64,000 nt of DNA from Asticcacaulis sp. EMRT-3. Lineage in GTDB: Bacteria > Pseudomonadota > Alphaproteobacteria > Caulobacterales > Caulobacteraceae. Location: positions 372,001-436,000 of the forward strand of contig NZ_JASERT010000001.1 of the NCBI RefSeq assembly GCF_030027245.1, given 5' to 3'. Every line of letters starts with the position of its first letter. Positions within the stretch are counted from its first letter, which is position 1. Positions 44,919-53,101 of this stretch are shown piece after piece. The notes under the pieces are model-generated. The model ran no database searches and was not told the DNA's origin. It saw only the letters and a list, made by a program, of their open reading frames with translations. Position numbers and translations under genes: made by a program.

Positions 44919-45033
44919 TAGAGCGGTCTGCATTCTGATTGAATCGGTCAAAGGCATGCAACCCGCTCTACATTTTACGTTTTTCCGCATCTCGCATTCA
45001 ATTTGTAAGTCAAATTAAACGCTCGTTGCTCTA
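44919..45033 (+). repeat. 115-bp dispersed MITE-like element, copy C
   Basis: TAGAGCGGTCTGC ... GTTGCTCTA. Its right-hand CTA (45031-45033) is the TAG stop codon of rnr. Directly upstream is a partial TAGAGCGCATC. Confidence 0.9.
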
Positions 45034-47469
45034 GCGCTTCTTCTTCTTTTTGCGCAGGTTCTTTTCACCGAATTTGGCACCGCCGGGTTTCGGTCGGCCT
45101 TGTGAAGGCGGGCCATTTTTACCCAGCGGGCCTGAGCGCGCCTGATGGCCAAGCGCGCGCTTGCGTGCGCCCAGCCGTGTACGCGGCGCGGTGGGATCGG
45201 GCGCTTCGGGTTCGCTGATCGCCTTGAACACCAGCCCGCCGGTGACCGGCATGGCCTCCATCAGCTCGACCTCGATCTTTGAGCCCAGCCGCCAGCGCAG
45301 ACCGTGGCGCTCACCGATCAGGGCGTGCTGCACATCATCATGCACATAATAATCGTCCTTCAGCGACGAGACGGGGATAATGCCGTCAGCCCCCGTTTCG
45401 GCCAGCTTGACGAACAGGCCAAAGCGCGTGACGCCAACGATACGGCCTTCAAACGTCGCCCCCACCTTGTCGTGCAGGAAGGCGGCGATATAGCGCTCGA
45501 TCGCCTCGCGCTCGGCCTGCATCGACCGGCGCTCGGTGGCGGTGATGTGCTCGGCCGTGTCGCCCAGAGTCTTGATTTCGTAATCGGTCAGGCCGTCATC
45601 ACCCAGCTTCAGCGCGCGAATCAGCGCCCGGTGCACCACCAGGTCGGCATAGCGCCGGATCGGTGAGGTAAAATGGCCGTAATGGTTGAGATTCAGCCCG
45701 AAATGGCCGAAATTCTTCGGCGAATAATGGGCCTGCATCTGGGTGCGCAACACCACCTCATTGATGATTTCGGCGTTCGCCCCGTCCTTTTGCCCGTCGA
45801 GCAAGCGGTTGAAACGCGCCGTGGTCGGCGGCTCGCCCTTGTTCCACGGCAGGCCGAGCGTGGCCAGAAAATCGGCCAGATTGCCGACCTTTTCCATGCT
45901 GGGCGTTTCATGGACGCGATAGATCAGCGGCGTCTTGTGCTTTTCCAGCTCCTCGGCGGCGCTGACATTGGCCTGAATCATCATCTCTTCGATCAGACCG
46001 TGCGCATCCAGCGACACGCGCCGTTCGATCTTTTCGACATTGCCCTCGGCATCGAGATAGACGCGGCGCTCCGGCGAATTGATGTGCAGGGGCTGGCGGA
46101 TGTTGCGTCCGCGCGTCAGGCAGGCATGGGCGGCCCACAGGGGCTTCAGCAGGCTGTCGAGGATCGGGCCGGTCTTGTCGTCGGGCTGACCATCAATGGC
46201 GGCCTGCGCCTGTTCGTAGCTCAGCTTGGCCGCCGAACGCAGCAGACCGCGCACGAACTTGTGGCCGATCTTTTTACCCTCGGCATCGAACACCATGCGC
46301 ACGGCCATCGTGGCGCGGTTCTCGCCTTCCTGTAACGAACAGAGGCCTGAAGACAGCACATGCGGCAGCATCGGCTCCACCCGGTCGGGGAAATAGGTCG
46401 AATTGCCCTTGTCGCGCGCCTCGCGGTCGAGGCTGGAGCCGGGCGTCACATAGTGGGCCACATCGGCAATCGCCACCCACACCACCCAGCCGCCGGGATT
46501 TTTCGGGTCGTCATCGGCATGGGCATAGACGGCGTCGTCGTGATCCTTGGCGTCGGCGGGATCGATGGTGACGAAGGGCAGGTCGCGCAGGTCCGTGCGC
46601 TTGCCAAGACCGGGAGCCTTGGCGGCTTTCGCCTCGTCCTCGGTGCTGGTCTGGAAACCGACCGGCAGGCCATGACTGTGGATAGCCATGACCGAGGCGA
46701 TGCGCGGGCTGTCTTCCTTACCGATCACCTCAACGACGCGGGCCGGGCGCGGGCCATAGCGGTGCAGGCCGCCAACCGGTGCCGCCAGCACCACATCGCC
46801 GTCTTCCAGCGCTTCCAGACCCGGCCCGGTCAGGGAAAAGCTGTTCTTTTCCTTGCGATTGACCGATTCGAGGCGGATTTCACGCTTGCTCTTGCGCACC
46901 ACGCCGACTATGCGCGGCGCGTCCTGATCGAGGATCTTGATCAGCCTGGCCACCCAGCCATCGCTGGTTTTTTCAAAGCGCACATAGAGGCGGTCGCACA
47001 TGCCGGGCGGCTTTTGCTGGTCGCTTGTCTTCAGTGGGGCCAGACGGGCCAGTGGCGCGGGGCTGTCATTGTTATGTGCGCTAACGCTTCGCTCCTTGAG
47101 CGCGTCTTTGCTTGCGCTAACGCTTCGCTCCTTGAGCGCGTCAGGCCTCCCCCAGCGTACCCACAGCTCGCCATCGACATCGCGCTCCACCACTTCGGCC
47201 ACGCCGGTTTCGGGCAGGGCGCCCAGTGCGCCAAAGGTCTTGCGACCGCTTTTCATTAGCTGGCCGCTTTCGGCCAGCGCCTTCAGCCTTTGGCGCAGCA
47301 GGCGGCGATCATCGCCCTTCAGCCCGAACTGGCGGGCCAGATCGCCGACATCGAGTTCACGCATGGCCCCAATGGCGTCGAGCAGGGTCTGGTCGTCGGG
47401 CAGGCCGCGCGAATTATGCTTTGAAGCGGTTTCGGGGATGGCTTTGGGCTTGCGCGGTAATTTGATCAT
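45031..47469 (-). CDS. rnr: Ribonuclease R
   Basis: 3'-5' exoribonuclease, 812 residues from ATG 47469 (MIKLPRKPKAIP); an upstream ATG at 47514 is less family-like. Winged-helix N-terminus (DVGDLARQFGLKGDDRRLLR). The RNB catalytic core is FVTIDPADAKDHDDAVYAH, with metal-binding Asp residues. S1 domain VGATFEGRIVGVTRFGLFV and a basic tail (GARKRALGHQ ... KKKKKR). An in-frame tandem insertion DALKERSVSASK-DALKERSVSAHN lies near residue 110-132. The stop TAG belongs to repeat copy C. Confidence 0.95.
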   Translation of the reverse strand: MIKLPRKPKAIPETASKHNSRGLPDDQTLLDAIGAMRELDVGDLARQFGLKGDDRRLLRQRLKALAESGQLMKSGRKTFGALGALPETGVAEVVERDVDGELWVRWGRPDALKERSVSASKDALKERSVSAHNNDSPAPLARLAPLKTSDQQKPPGMCDRLYVRFEKTSDGWVARLIKILDQDAPRIVGVVRKSKREIRLESVNRKEKNSFSLTGPGLEALEDGDVVLAAPVGGLHRYGPRPARVVEVIGKEDSPRIASVMAIHSHGLPVGFQTSTEDEAKAAKAPGLGKRTDLRDLPFVTIDPADAKDHDDAVYAHADDDPKNPGGWVVWVAIADVAHYVTPGSSLDREARDKGNSTYFPDRVEPMLPHVLSSGLCSLQEGENRATMAVRMVFDAEGKKIGHKFVRGLLRSAAKLSYEQAQAAIDGQPDDKTGPILDSLLKPLWAAHACLTRGRNIRQPLHINSPERRVYLDAEGNVEKIERRVSLDAHGLIEEMMIQANVSAAEELEKHKTPLIYRVHETPSMEKVGNLADFLATLGLPWNKGEPPTTARFNRLLDGQKDGANAEIINEVVLRTQMQAHYSPKNFGHFGLNLNHYGHFTSPIRRYADLVVHRALIRALKLGDDGLTDYEIKTLGDTAEHITATERRSMQAEREAIERYIAAFLHDKVGATFEGRIVGVTRFGLFVKLAETGADGIIPVSSLKDDYYVHDDVQHALIGERHGLRWRLGSKIEVELMEAMPVTGGLVFKAISEPEAPDPTAPRTRLGARKRALGHQARSGPLGKNGPPSQGRPKPGGAKFGEKNLRKKKKKR
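47077..47142. repeat. 30-bp tandem repeat inside rnr
   Basis: TGCGCTAACGCTTCGCTCCT, then TGAGCGCGTC, at 47077-47106 and again identically at 47113-47142. Period 36 bp, so the reading frame is kept and the peptide DALKERSVSA is duplicated. Confidence 0.9.
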
Positions 47470-47527
47470 GCAGTCAATGTAGGCGAATCGAGGCTCCGCC
47501 GCCATCCTGCCCATATAATATTTAGAG

Positions 47528-47567
47528 CTTAACTTTTACCGCCCACGAGTGGACGGTAGAAGTTAAG
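47528..47567 (-). terminator. Hairpin at the topA stop codon
   Basis: Long imperfect stem CTTAACTTTTACCGCCCAC / GTGGACGGTAGAAGTTAAG (two mismatches). It overlaps the topA stop; there is no clear U tract, so it may be a repeat rather than a terminator. Confidence 0.45.
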
Positions 47568-50199
47568 TTTCGGCGGGTGTCTTTTCCGCAGACGTCTTTT
47601 TGGCGGCAGGCTTTTTGGCCGGAGCTTTCTTCGCCGCCGGTTTTTTGGCGGCAGCCTTCTTTGCCGGGGCCTTTTTCGCGCCCGAAGCCTTCAGCCCGCC
47701 CTTGGCATTAATCAGTTCCACCGCCTGTTCCAGCGTCACCGTTTCGGGCGTCATCTCCTTGGGCAGGGTGGCATTGACCTTGCCGCATTTGACATAGGGG
47801 CCATAGCGCCCGTTCATCACGGCGATCTTTTCTTCGCTGTCGGGGAAGACGCCCAGTTCCTTGAGCGGCGCTGCCGCAGCTCCACGTCCGCCCTTGCCGC
47901 CACCGGCGCGCTTCTGCGCGATCAGATCGACGGCGCGATTGATGCCGACTTCAAAAATCTCATCGAAATTCGACAGATTGGCATAGGTGCCGCCCGTTTC
48001 GACAAACGGCCCAAAGCGGCCAAGACCGGCCACAATCGGCTTCTGGTCTTCCGGGTGGATGCCGATGGTGCGCGGCAGGCTCAACAGCTTGAGCGCGCGG
48101 TTCAGATCAATCGTGGCGGGCGGCCAGGCCTTGGGCAGGGATGAGCGTTTGGGCTTGTCCTCTTTCGAGGCCGCTTCACCCAGTTGCACATAGGGGCCGA
48201 AACGGCCGATCTTGAGGCTGACCGTCTGGCCGCTGTCGGGATCGACACCCAGTTCCTGATCGCCGGAGGGGGCTGCCTCGCCATCGGCTGAGGGGGCGCC
48301 GACCGGCCGGGTAAAGCTGCATTCAGGATAGTTGGAACAGCCGACAAAGGCCCCGAAGCGCGAGGTTTTCAGCGACAAAAGCCCATTGCCGCAGGCCGGA
48401 CAGGCGCGTGGATTGGTGCCATCGCCCTTGTCAGGGAAGATCAATGGCCCCAGCGCCTCATTCAGCGTGTCCAGCACCTGCGATACGCGCAACTCGGTCA
48501 TGCCTTCGGCGGCGGCGTGGAAATCGACCCAGAAATCGCGCAGCAACTGCTTCCAGTCGAGCTTGCCATCGGACACCAGATCGAGCTTTTCCTCCAGATC
48601 CGCCGTGAAATCATACTGCACATAGCGGTGGAAGAACTGGTCGAGGAAGGCGGTGACCAGACGGCCCTTGTCTTCGGGGATGAAGCGGTTCTTGTCCATA
48701 CGCACATAGGCGCGGTCGCGCAGCACGCCGAGGATGGAGGCGTAGGTGGACGGGCGGCCAATACCCAGCTCTTCCAGCTTCTTGACGAGCGTGGCTTCCG
48801 AATAGCGCGGCGGCGGCTCAGTGAAGTGCTGGTCGGGTGAAACCTTGTGGATGTCGGTCTTCGCGCCGACCTTGACCATCGGCAGGCGGCCGCCATCCTC
48901 ATCCGCATCGTCGTCGCGGCCTTCTTCGTACACGGCCATATAGCCGTCAAAGGTCACCACCTGACCGGTGGCGCGCAGAACGATCTGCTGGTCCGCGCTG
49001 GTCATGTCGATGGCCGTTTTCTCGACGCGCGCCGCCTCCATCTGCGAGGCCATAGTGCGCTTCCAGATCAGTTCATAAAGCCGCGCCTGATCGCCTTCGA
49101 GGCGCAGGGTTTCCGGGCGACGATAGAAGGAGGTCGGGCGGATGGCTTCGTGGGCTTCCTGGGCGTTCTTGGCCTTGACCTTATAAAGACGCGGCGTTTC
49201 AGGCACGTAAGCGCCGCCGAAACGTTCGCCGATCAGCTTGCGCATTTCGCCAATCGCCGCCGGTTCGACATAGACACCGTCGGTCCGCATATAGGTGATC
49301 AGACCGGTGGTTTCGCCGCCAATATCAACGCCTTCATAAAGTTTTTGCGCCGTCTGCATGGTGCGGGTGGCCGAAAAGCCTAATTTGCGCGCCGCCTCCT
49401 GTTGCAGGGTCGAGGTGGTGAAGGGCGGCGGCGGGGTGCGTTTGCCGGGCTTCTGATCGACCTCGCTGACCGTGAAGCTGGCGTGCTGGATCGCATCGCG
49501 CGCCGCATGGGCCAGAACCGCGTTCGACAGGTCGAACTTGGCCAGTTTTTTGCCGCCAAGCTGGGTCAAACGGGCGGAAAACGGGGGCGAATCGGCGGAA
49601 ACCTCGGCATCGACCGTCCAATATTCTTCGGTTTTGAACTTTTCGATTTCGATTTCGCGGTCCACGACGATTTTCAGCGCCACCGACTGCACGCGGCCCG
49701 CCGAGCGCGCGCCCGGCAGCTTGCGCCACAAAACCGGCGACAGGGTGAAGCCGACCAGATAATCCAGCGCGCGGCGCGCCAGATAGGCATCGACCAGTTC
49801 CATATCGATGTCGCGCGGCGCCGCCATCGCGGTCTGCACCGCGCTTTGGGTGATGGCGTTGAAGGTGACGCGCTGCACCTGCTTGTCCTTCATCAGGCCG
49901 CGCTTTTTATTGAGCACTTCCAGAACGTGCCACGAAATCGCTTCCCCTTCGCGGTCGGGGTCGGTGGCCAGAATAACGCGGTCAGACGATTTGATGGCCT
50001 CGGCAATGTCGTTCATGCGCTTCTGCGACTTGGGATCGAGTTCCCAGGTCATGGCGAAGTCGTCATCCGGCTTGACCGAACCGTCTTTCGAGGGCAGGTC
50101 GCGGATATGGCCGTAAGAGGCCAGCACCGTAAAACCCTTGCCGAGATATTTGTTGATGGTTTTGGCCTTGGCCGGGCTTTCTACGATAACGACGGTCAT
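47563..50199 (-). CDS. topA: DNA topoisomerase I
   Basis: Type IA topoisomerase that relaxes negative supercoils, 878 residues from ATG 50199 (MTVVIVESPAKAKTINKYLG), preferred over a start 21 codons upstream. Toprim acidic motif DPDREGEAISWH; active Tyr in GLITYMRTDGVY. A zinc-finger region follows (CPACGNGLLSL ... GCSNYPECSF) and then three C-terminal repeats (IGRFGPYVQLG, LGRFGPFVETG, NGRYGPYVKCG). The Ala/Lys/Pro tail (PAKKAAAKKPAAKKAPAKKP) is of the type that binds nucleic acid or RNA polymerase. Between dprA and rnr, a conserved order. Confidence 0.97.
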   Translation of the reverse strand: MTVVIVESPAKAKTINKYLGKGFTVLASYGHIRDLPSKDGSVKPDDDFAMTWELDPKSQKRMNDIAEAIKSSDRVILATDPDREGEAISWHVLEVLNKKRGLMKDKQVQRVTFNAITQSAVQTAMAAPRDIDMELVDAYLARRALDYLVGFTLSPVLWRKLPGARSAGRVQSVALKIVVDREIEIEKFKTEEYWTVDAEVSADSPPFSARLTQLGGKKLAKFDLSNAVLAHAARDAIQHASFTVSEVDQKPGKRTPPPPFTTSTLQQEAARKLGFSATRTMQTAQKLYEGVDIGGETTGLITYMRTDGVYVEPAAIGEMRKLIGERFGGAYVPETPRLYKVKAKNAQEAHEAIRPTSFYRRPETLRLEGDQARLYELIWKRTMASQMEAARVEKTAIDMTSADQQIVLRATGQVVTFDGYMAVYEEGRDDDADEDGGRLPMVKVGAKTDIHKVSPDQHFTEPPPRYSEATLVKKLEELGIGRPSTYASILGVLRDRAYVRMDKNRFIPEDKGRLVTAFLDQFFHRYVQYDFTADLEEKLDLVSDGKLDWKQLLRDFWVDFHAAAEGMTELRVSQVLDTLNEALGPLIFPDKGDGTNPRACPACGNGLLSLKTSRFGAFVGCSNYPECSFTRPVGAPSADGEAAPSGDQELGVDPDSGQTVSLKIGRFGPYVQLGEAASKEDKPKRSSLPKAWPPATIDLNRALKLLSLPRTIGIHPEDQKPIVAGLGRFGPFVETGGTYANLSNFDEIFEVGINRAVDLIAQKRAGGGKGGRGAAAAPLKELGVFPDSEEKIAVMNGRYGPYVKCGKVNATLPKEMTPETVTLEQAVELINAKGGLKASGAKKAPAKKAAAKKPAAKKAPAKKPAAKKTSAEKTPAET

Positions 50200-50439
50200 A
50201 AAATCTCTTATCAGGCGAAAAAGCGCGCCGGCTTGAAAAATGCGGCAAATAGCCCTGAACACGCAAGGTTGAGCGCGCCGGGGCTGTCGGCAGTGCCCGC
50301 ATACATGCTAATCGATTACGCTCGTGTCAACGGCCTTGCCGGATCGCTGTGGATTTTTAGCCGAAACAACCAAAAAGTTAGTGTAATTTAAATACAACGC
50401 ATGGTATGCTTAACGCGATGATTACAATGGAGTCTTCGC

Positions 50440-50658
50440 ATGGCCTCTTCCTCCTTACGCACGACGCACGATCTCCGCCACCAGCAGAATGACATACTCG
50501 ACTATATCCACGAAATCGTTCAGGAACTGGCCGATATGGCTATGCGCGCCGGTCATGAAGACCTGGCCGACAATCTGCGCAGCGACATTGCCCGCGCCCG
50601 TGACAGCCATGAGGATTCGCCTGACAAGGGTAATCCAGAACAACATCATGTCCTATAG
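50440..50658 (+). CDS. Small hypothetical helical protein
   Basis: 72 residues, GGAG eight bases before ATG 50440. HQQNDILDYIHEIVQELADM, then AMRAGHEDLADNLRSDIARARD suggest two amphipathic helices and no membrane span. Convergent with dprA, overlapping 6 bp. Unknown; found as a lone small gene here. Confidence 0.6.
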   Translation: MASSSLRTTHDLRHQQNDILDYIHEIVQELADMAMRAGHEDLADNLRSDIARARDSHEDSPDKGNPEQHHVL

Positions 50659-51765
50659 GCGGGTGTAAAAACCGCCATCTGTCATCTGGATGCGGCCGGA
50701 AATTTCCAGTTCGCTTAAGGATGCCAGCCCGACAGGCACCGACGCGCCGCACAGCCGCAGCAGGTCATCACGGTGGCTGGGCGTGTCGCTGATCAGTTCC
50801 AGCAGGCGACGCGAAGTTCGCTCGATGTCGATTTCGGCGGCAGGGCCTGACGCCTTATCATAGGGCCGCCAAGGCGATTCCGGTGCGCTGAAACCCATCT
50901 GGCCTTCCAGAACGCGCAGCACGTCATCGGCGTTTTCGCATAGGTTAGCCCCCTGACGCAGCAGGTCATTGGTGCCTTTGGCGCGCGGATCAAGCGGCGA
51001 GCCCGGCACGGCGAAGACCTCGCGGTTCTGCTCGGCGGCGAGGCGGGCGGTGATCAGCGAGCCGGAGCGCAGTTCGGCCTCAACCACGATGGTGGCCAGA
51101 CAAAGCCCGGAAATAATGCGATTGCGGCGCGGAAAATCCTGCGCCTGGGCGCGGTGGCCGACCGGGCTTTCCGACACGATCAGCCCTTCTGAGCGCAGCC
51201 GTTCGTACAGCGGCTGATTCTCCGGCGGATAGACATCATCAACGCCGCCGCCCAGTACGGCCACGGTGCCCGTTTTCAGGCTCATCTCATGGGCGCGGGT
51301 GTCGATACCGCGCGCCATGCCGGAAACAATTTGAAAACCAGCCTCGCCCAAGTCGTGAGCCAGCATCTGCGCCATCTTCTGACCGGCAGCCGAGGCATTG
51401 CGCGCCCCCACCATGCCGATGGCCCGGCGGCTGATATTGAGCGGCCCCAATGTCCACAGAATCGGCGGGGCGGCGTCGGCCTGAGCCAGCAGGGGCGGGT
51501 AATCGGCATCACCCATCACCAGCAGGTGCGCGCCCACGGCCTCGCCACGCGCCATTTCGGCCTCGACCTTATCGATGGGCGGCGGGGTGAGCGCGCCACC
51601 ATTGCGGCGGACGAGATTGGGGATTTCTTCGAGCGCCCGCTGTGCCGTGCCGAAACGCAGCATCAGTTGCGCGAAATTGACCGGCCCGACGCGCGATGTG
51701 CGCGATAGCCTGAGCCGTGCGAAACGCTCGGCCTGATCCTGTGCTGGCTGTATATGATCGAACAT
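50653..51765 (-). CDS. dprA: DNA processing protein DprA
   Basis: 370 residues. Loads RecA onto incoming single-stranded DNA in natural transformation. N-terminal SAM-like region, then the Rossmann core: IGMVGARNASAAGQKMA, GFQIVSGMARGIDTRAHEMS, GTVAVLGGGVDDVYPPEN, GLIVSESPVGHRAQAQDFPR in adjoining blocks, and RNRIISGLCLATIVVEA. The C-terminal winged-helix domain reads LLELISDTPSHRDDLLRLCG. ATG 51765 follows AGGGGG. Confidence 0.96.
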   Translation of the reverse strand: MFDHIQPAQDQAERFARLRLSRTSRVGPVNFAQLMLRFGTAQRALEEIPNLVRRNGGALTPPPIDKVEAEMARGEAVGAHLLVMGDADYPPLLAQADAAPPILWTLGPLNISRRAIGMVGARNASAAGQKMAQMLAHDLGEAGFQIVSGMARGIDTRAHEMSLKTGTVAVLGGGVDDVYPPENQPLYERLRSEGLIVSESPVGHRAQAQDFPRRNRIISGLCLATIVVEAELRSGSLITARLAAEQNREVFAVPGSPLDPRAKGTNDLLRQGANLCENADDVLRVLEGQMGFSAPESPWRPYDKASGPAAEIDIERTSRRLLELISDTPSHRDDLLRLCGASVPVGLASLSELEISGRIQMTDGGFYTRL

Positions 51766-51823
51766 CCGTGCCCCCTTAGTGGAAGGCTAACAGGGTTTCA
51801 TGCGACAGGGAAGGCAAGTTTTT

Positions 51824-51981
51824 ATCCACAGATGAACACAGATATTCCGGATAACCGCACGCTACCGCTATCGGACATGACATCCCCGCCATTGATGGGC
51901 GCGAAGCGCCCGTATTGGCGCATGGCGCTCACATTAGCGGTAGCGTGAAATCGCTATGAACATCTGTGTTCATCTGTGGAT
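51824..51981. repeat. 158-bp long inverted repeat
   Basis: Outer arms ATCCACAGATGAACACAGAT (51824-51843) and its exact complement (51962-51981). A second inner pair is CACGCTACCGCTA / TAGCGGTAGCGTG. A DnaA-box-like TTATCCACA overlaps the left end (51822-51830). It lies in the 243-bp gap upstream of dprA; no gene. Confidence 0.85.
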
Positions 51982-52008
51982 TCAAAGACCTTCCAAAGTC
52001 GCAAACTC

Positions 52009-52257
52009 TTAGGCTTTGAGTTTTACCACGTCGATTACAAGTTCATGGAATTCTTCGGAGAGTACAGCCTCCCAAGCTTCATTTCTTCCATCCATTCTTT
52101 CGAGCCGCAGACGAATAATGTCACCAGCACGTCGGGATGCAATGTCAGGGTAAGTGTCTTTGACAGCTTCAAATAGCCAACCTTGCGGGTTGCTTTTTCT
52201 CAGCTCCACAATTCGCGTATCACCCGCGTAGCTCATGCTGTATCTAAAAAGTGGCAC
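52009..52257 (-). CDS. Small hypothetical protein downstream of plsY
   Basis: 82 residues, GTG 52257 three bases after the plsY stop (or ATG 52236). Reads FRYSMSYAGDTRIVELRKSN, then PQGWLFEAVKDTYPDIASRR and a C-terminal EAVLSEEFHELVIDVVKLKA. No family recognised. The base composition looks lower in GC than the neighbours, and the 3' end is next to the long inverted repeat, so a recent arrival is possible. Confidence 0.55.
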   Translation of the reverse strand: MPLFRYSMSYAGDTRIVELRKSNPQGWLFEAVKDTYPDIASRRAGDIIRLRLERMDGRNEAWEAVLSEEFHELVIDVVKLKA

Positions 52258-52260
52258 GGC

Positions 52261-52893
52261 TTACGCTTCTTTCTTCTTGCCGATCTTCGGTTCCTCGCCT
52301 TTCAGCAGGCGGGCGATATTGGAACGGTGGCGGATATAGATCAGCACCGCCATGAACAGCGCCATGCCGACAAACGGATAGGCCGGATCGACAAAGGGCA
52401 GCAACAGGCTGACCGGCACGACCAGAGCCGCCGCGATCAGGGCGCTCAAAGACGAAATGCGCAAGGTGAAGGCGCTTAAAAGCCACAGCACAGCGGCGAT
52501 CAGCCCCATCGGCCAGCAGGCGGCCAGAAGTGTGCCCATAAAGGTGGCGACGCCCTTGCCGCCCTTGAATTTCAGCCATACCGGATAGAGATGGCCGAGA
52601 AAGGCCGCCGCGCCCGCCAGTGCCATGCCGGTGTCGCGGTGTTCATTGCCGAGCAACAGCAGACAGGCCAGCCCCACCGCCGCCGCACCCTTGCCGGTGT
52701 CGCCGACAAAGGTCATCAGCGCCAGATCCTTACGACCGGTGCGCAGCACATTGGTGGCCCCGATATTGCCCGAACCGACGCTGCGGATGTCGATGCCCGC
52801 CGACTTCGCGGCGATATAGCCAAACGGGATCGAACCGAGCAGATAGCCGCCGATAAGGGCCAAAGCATAGATCAGGGGAGGGGGAAGGGACAT
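52261..52893 (-). CDS. plsY: Acyl-phosphate:glycerol-3-phosphate acyltransferase
   Basis: 210-residue membrane acyltransferase that makes lysophosphatidic acid. Motifs: GYLLGSIPFGYIAAK, VGSGNIGATNVLRTG, DTGKGAAAVGLAC, the second active loop YPVWLKFKGGKGVATFMGTL and the late HRSNIARLLKGEEPKIG. ATG 52893 is chosen; the extended frame starts at TTG 52896. In the common pyrC'-plsY-dprA order. Confidence 0.95.
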   Translation of the reverse strand: MSLPPPLIYALALIGGYLLGSIPFGYIAAKSAGIDIRSVGSGNIGATNVLRTGRKDLALMTFVGDTGKGAAAVGLACLLLLGNEHRDTGMALAGAAAFLGHLYPVWLKFKGGKGVATFMGTLLAACWPMGLIAAVLWLLSAFTLRISSLSALIAAALVVPVSLLLPFVDPAYPFVGMALFMAVLIYIRHRSNIARLLKGEEPKIGKKKEA

Positions 52894-52930
52894 CAATGCG
52901 TTCGTTTCGAAATGTGCGAGAAGAAGTATA

Positions 52931-53072
52931 ACCTTCCCCTCGCCCCGTTCACGGGGAGAGGGTGGCAGGCTTCAGCCTGCCGGGTGAGGGGCTAATTAGC
53001 GGTGAATGCCCCTCATCCGGCTTTTGTTGCACTCAAGCCACCTTCTCCCCGTACACGGGGCGAAGGGAAGGT
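52931..53072. repeat. GC-rich long palindrome
   Basis: Left ACCTTCCCCTCGCCCCG with ACGGGGAGAGG; right CCTTCTCCCCGTAC with GGGGCGAAGGGAAGGT. Inner GGTGAGGGGC / GCCCCTCATC. Lies between plsY and pyrC'. Confidence 0.7.
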
Positions 53073-53101
53073 ACGCCAGTTCAACCTATGTTCACTACAG
53101 T

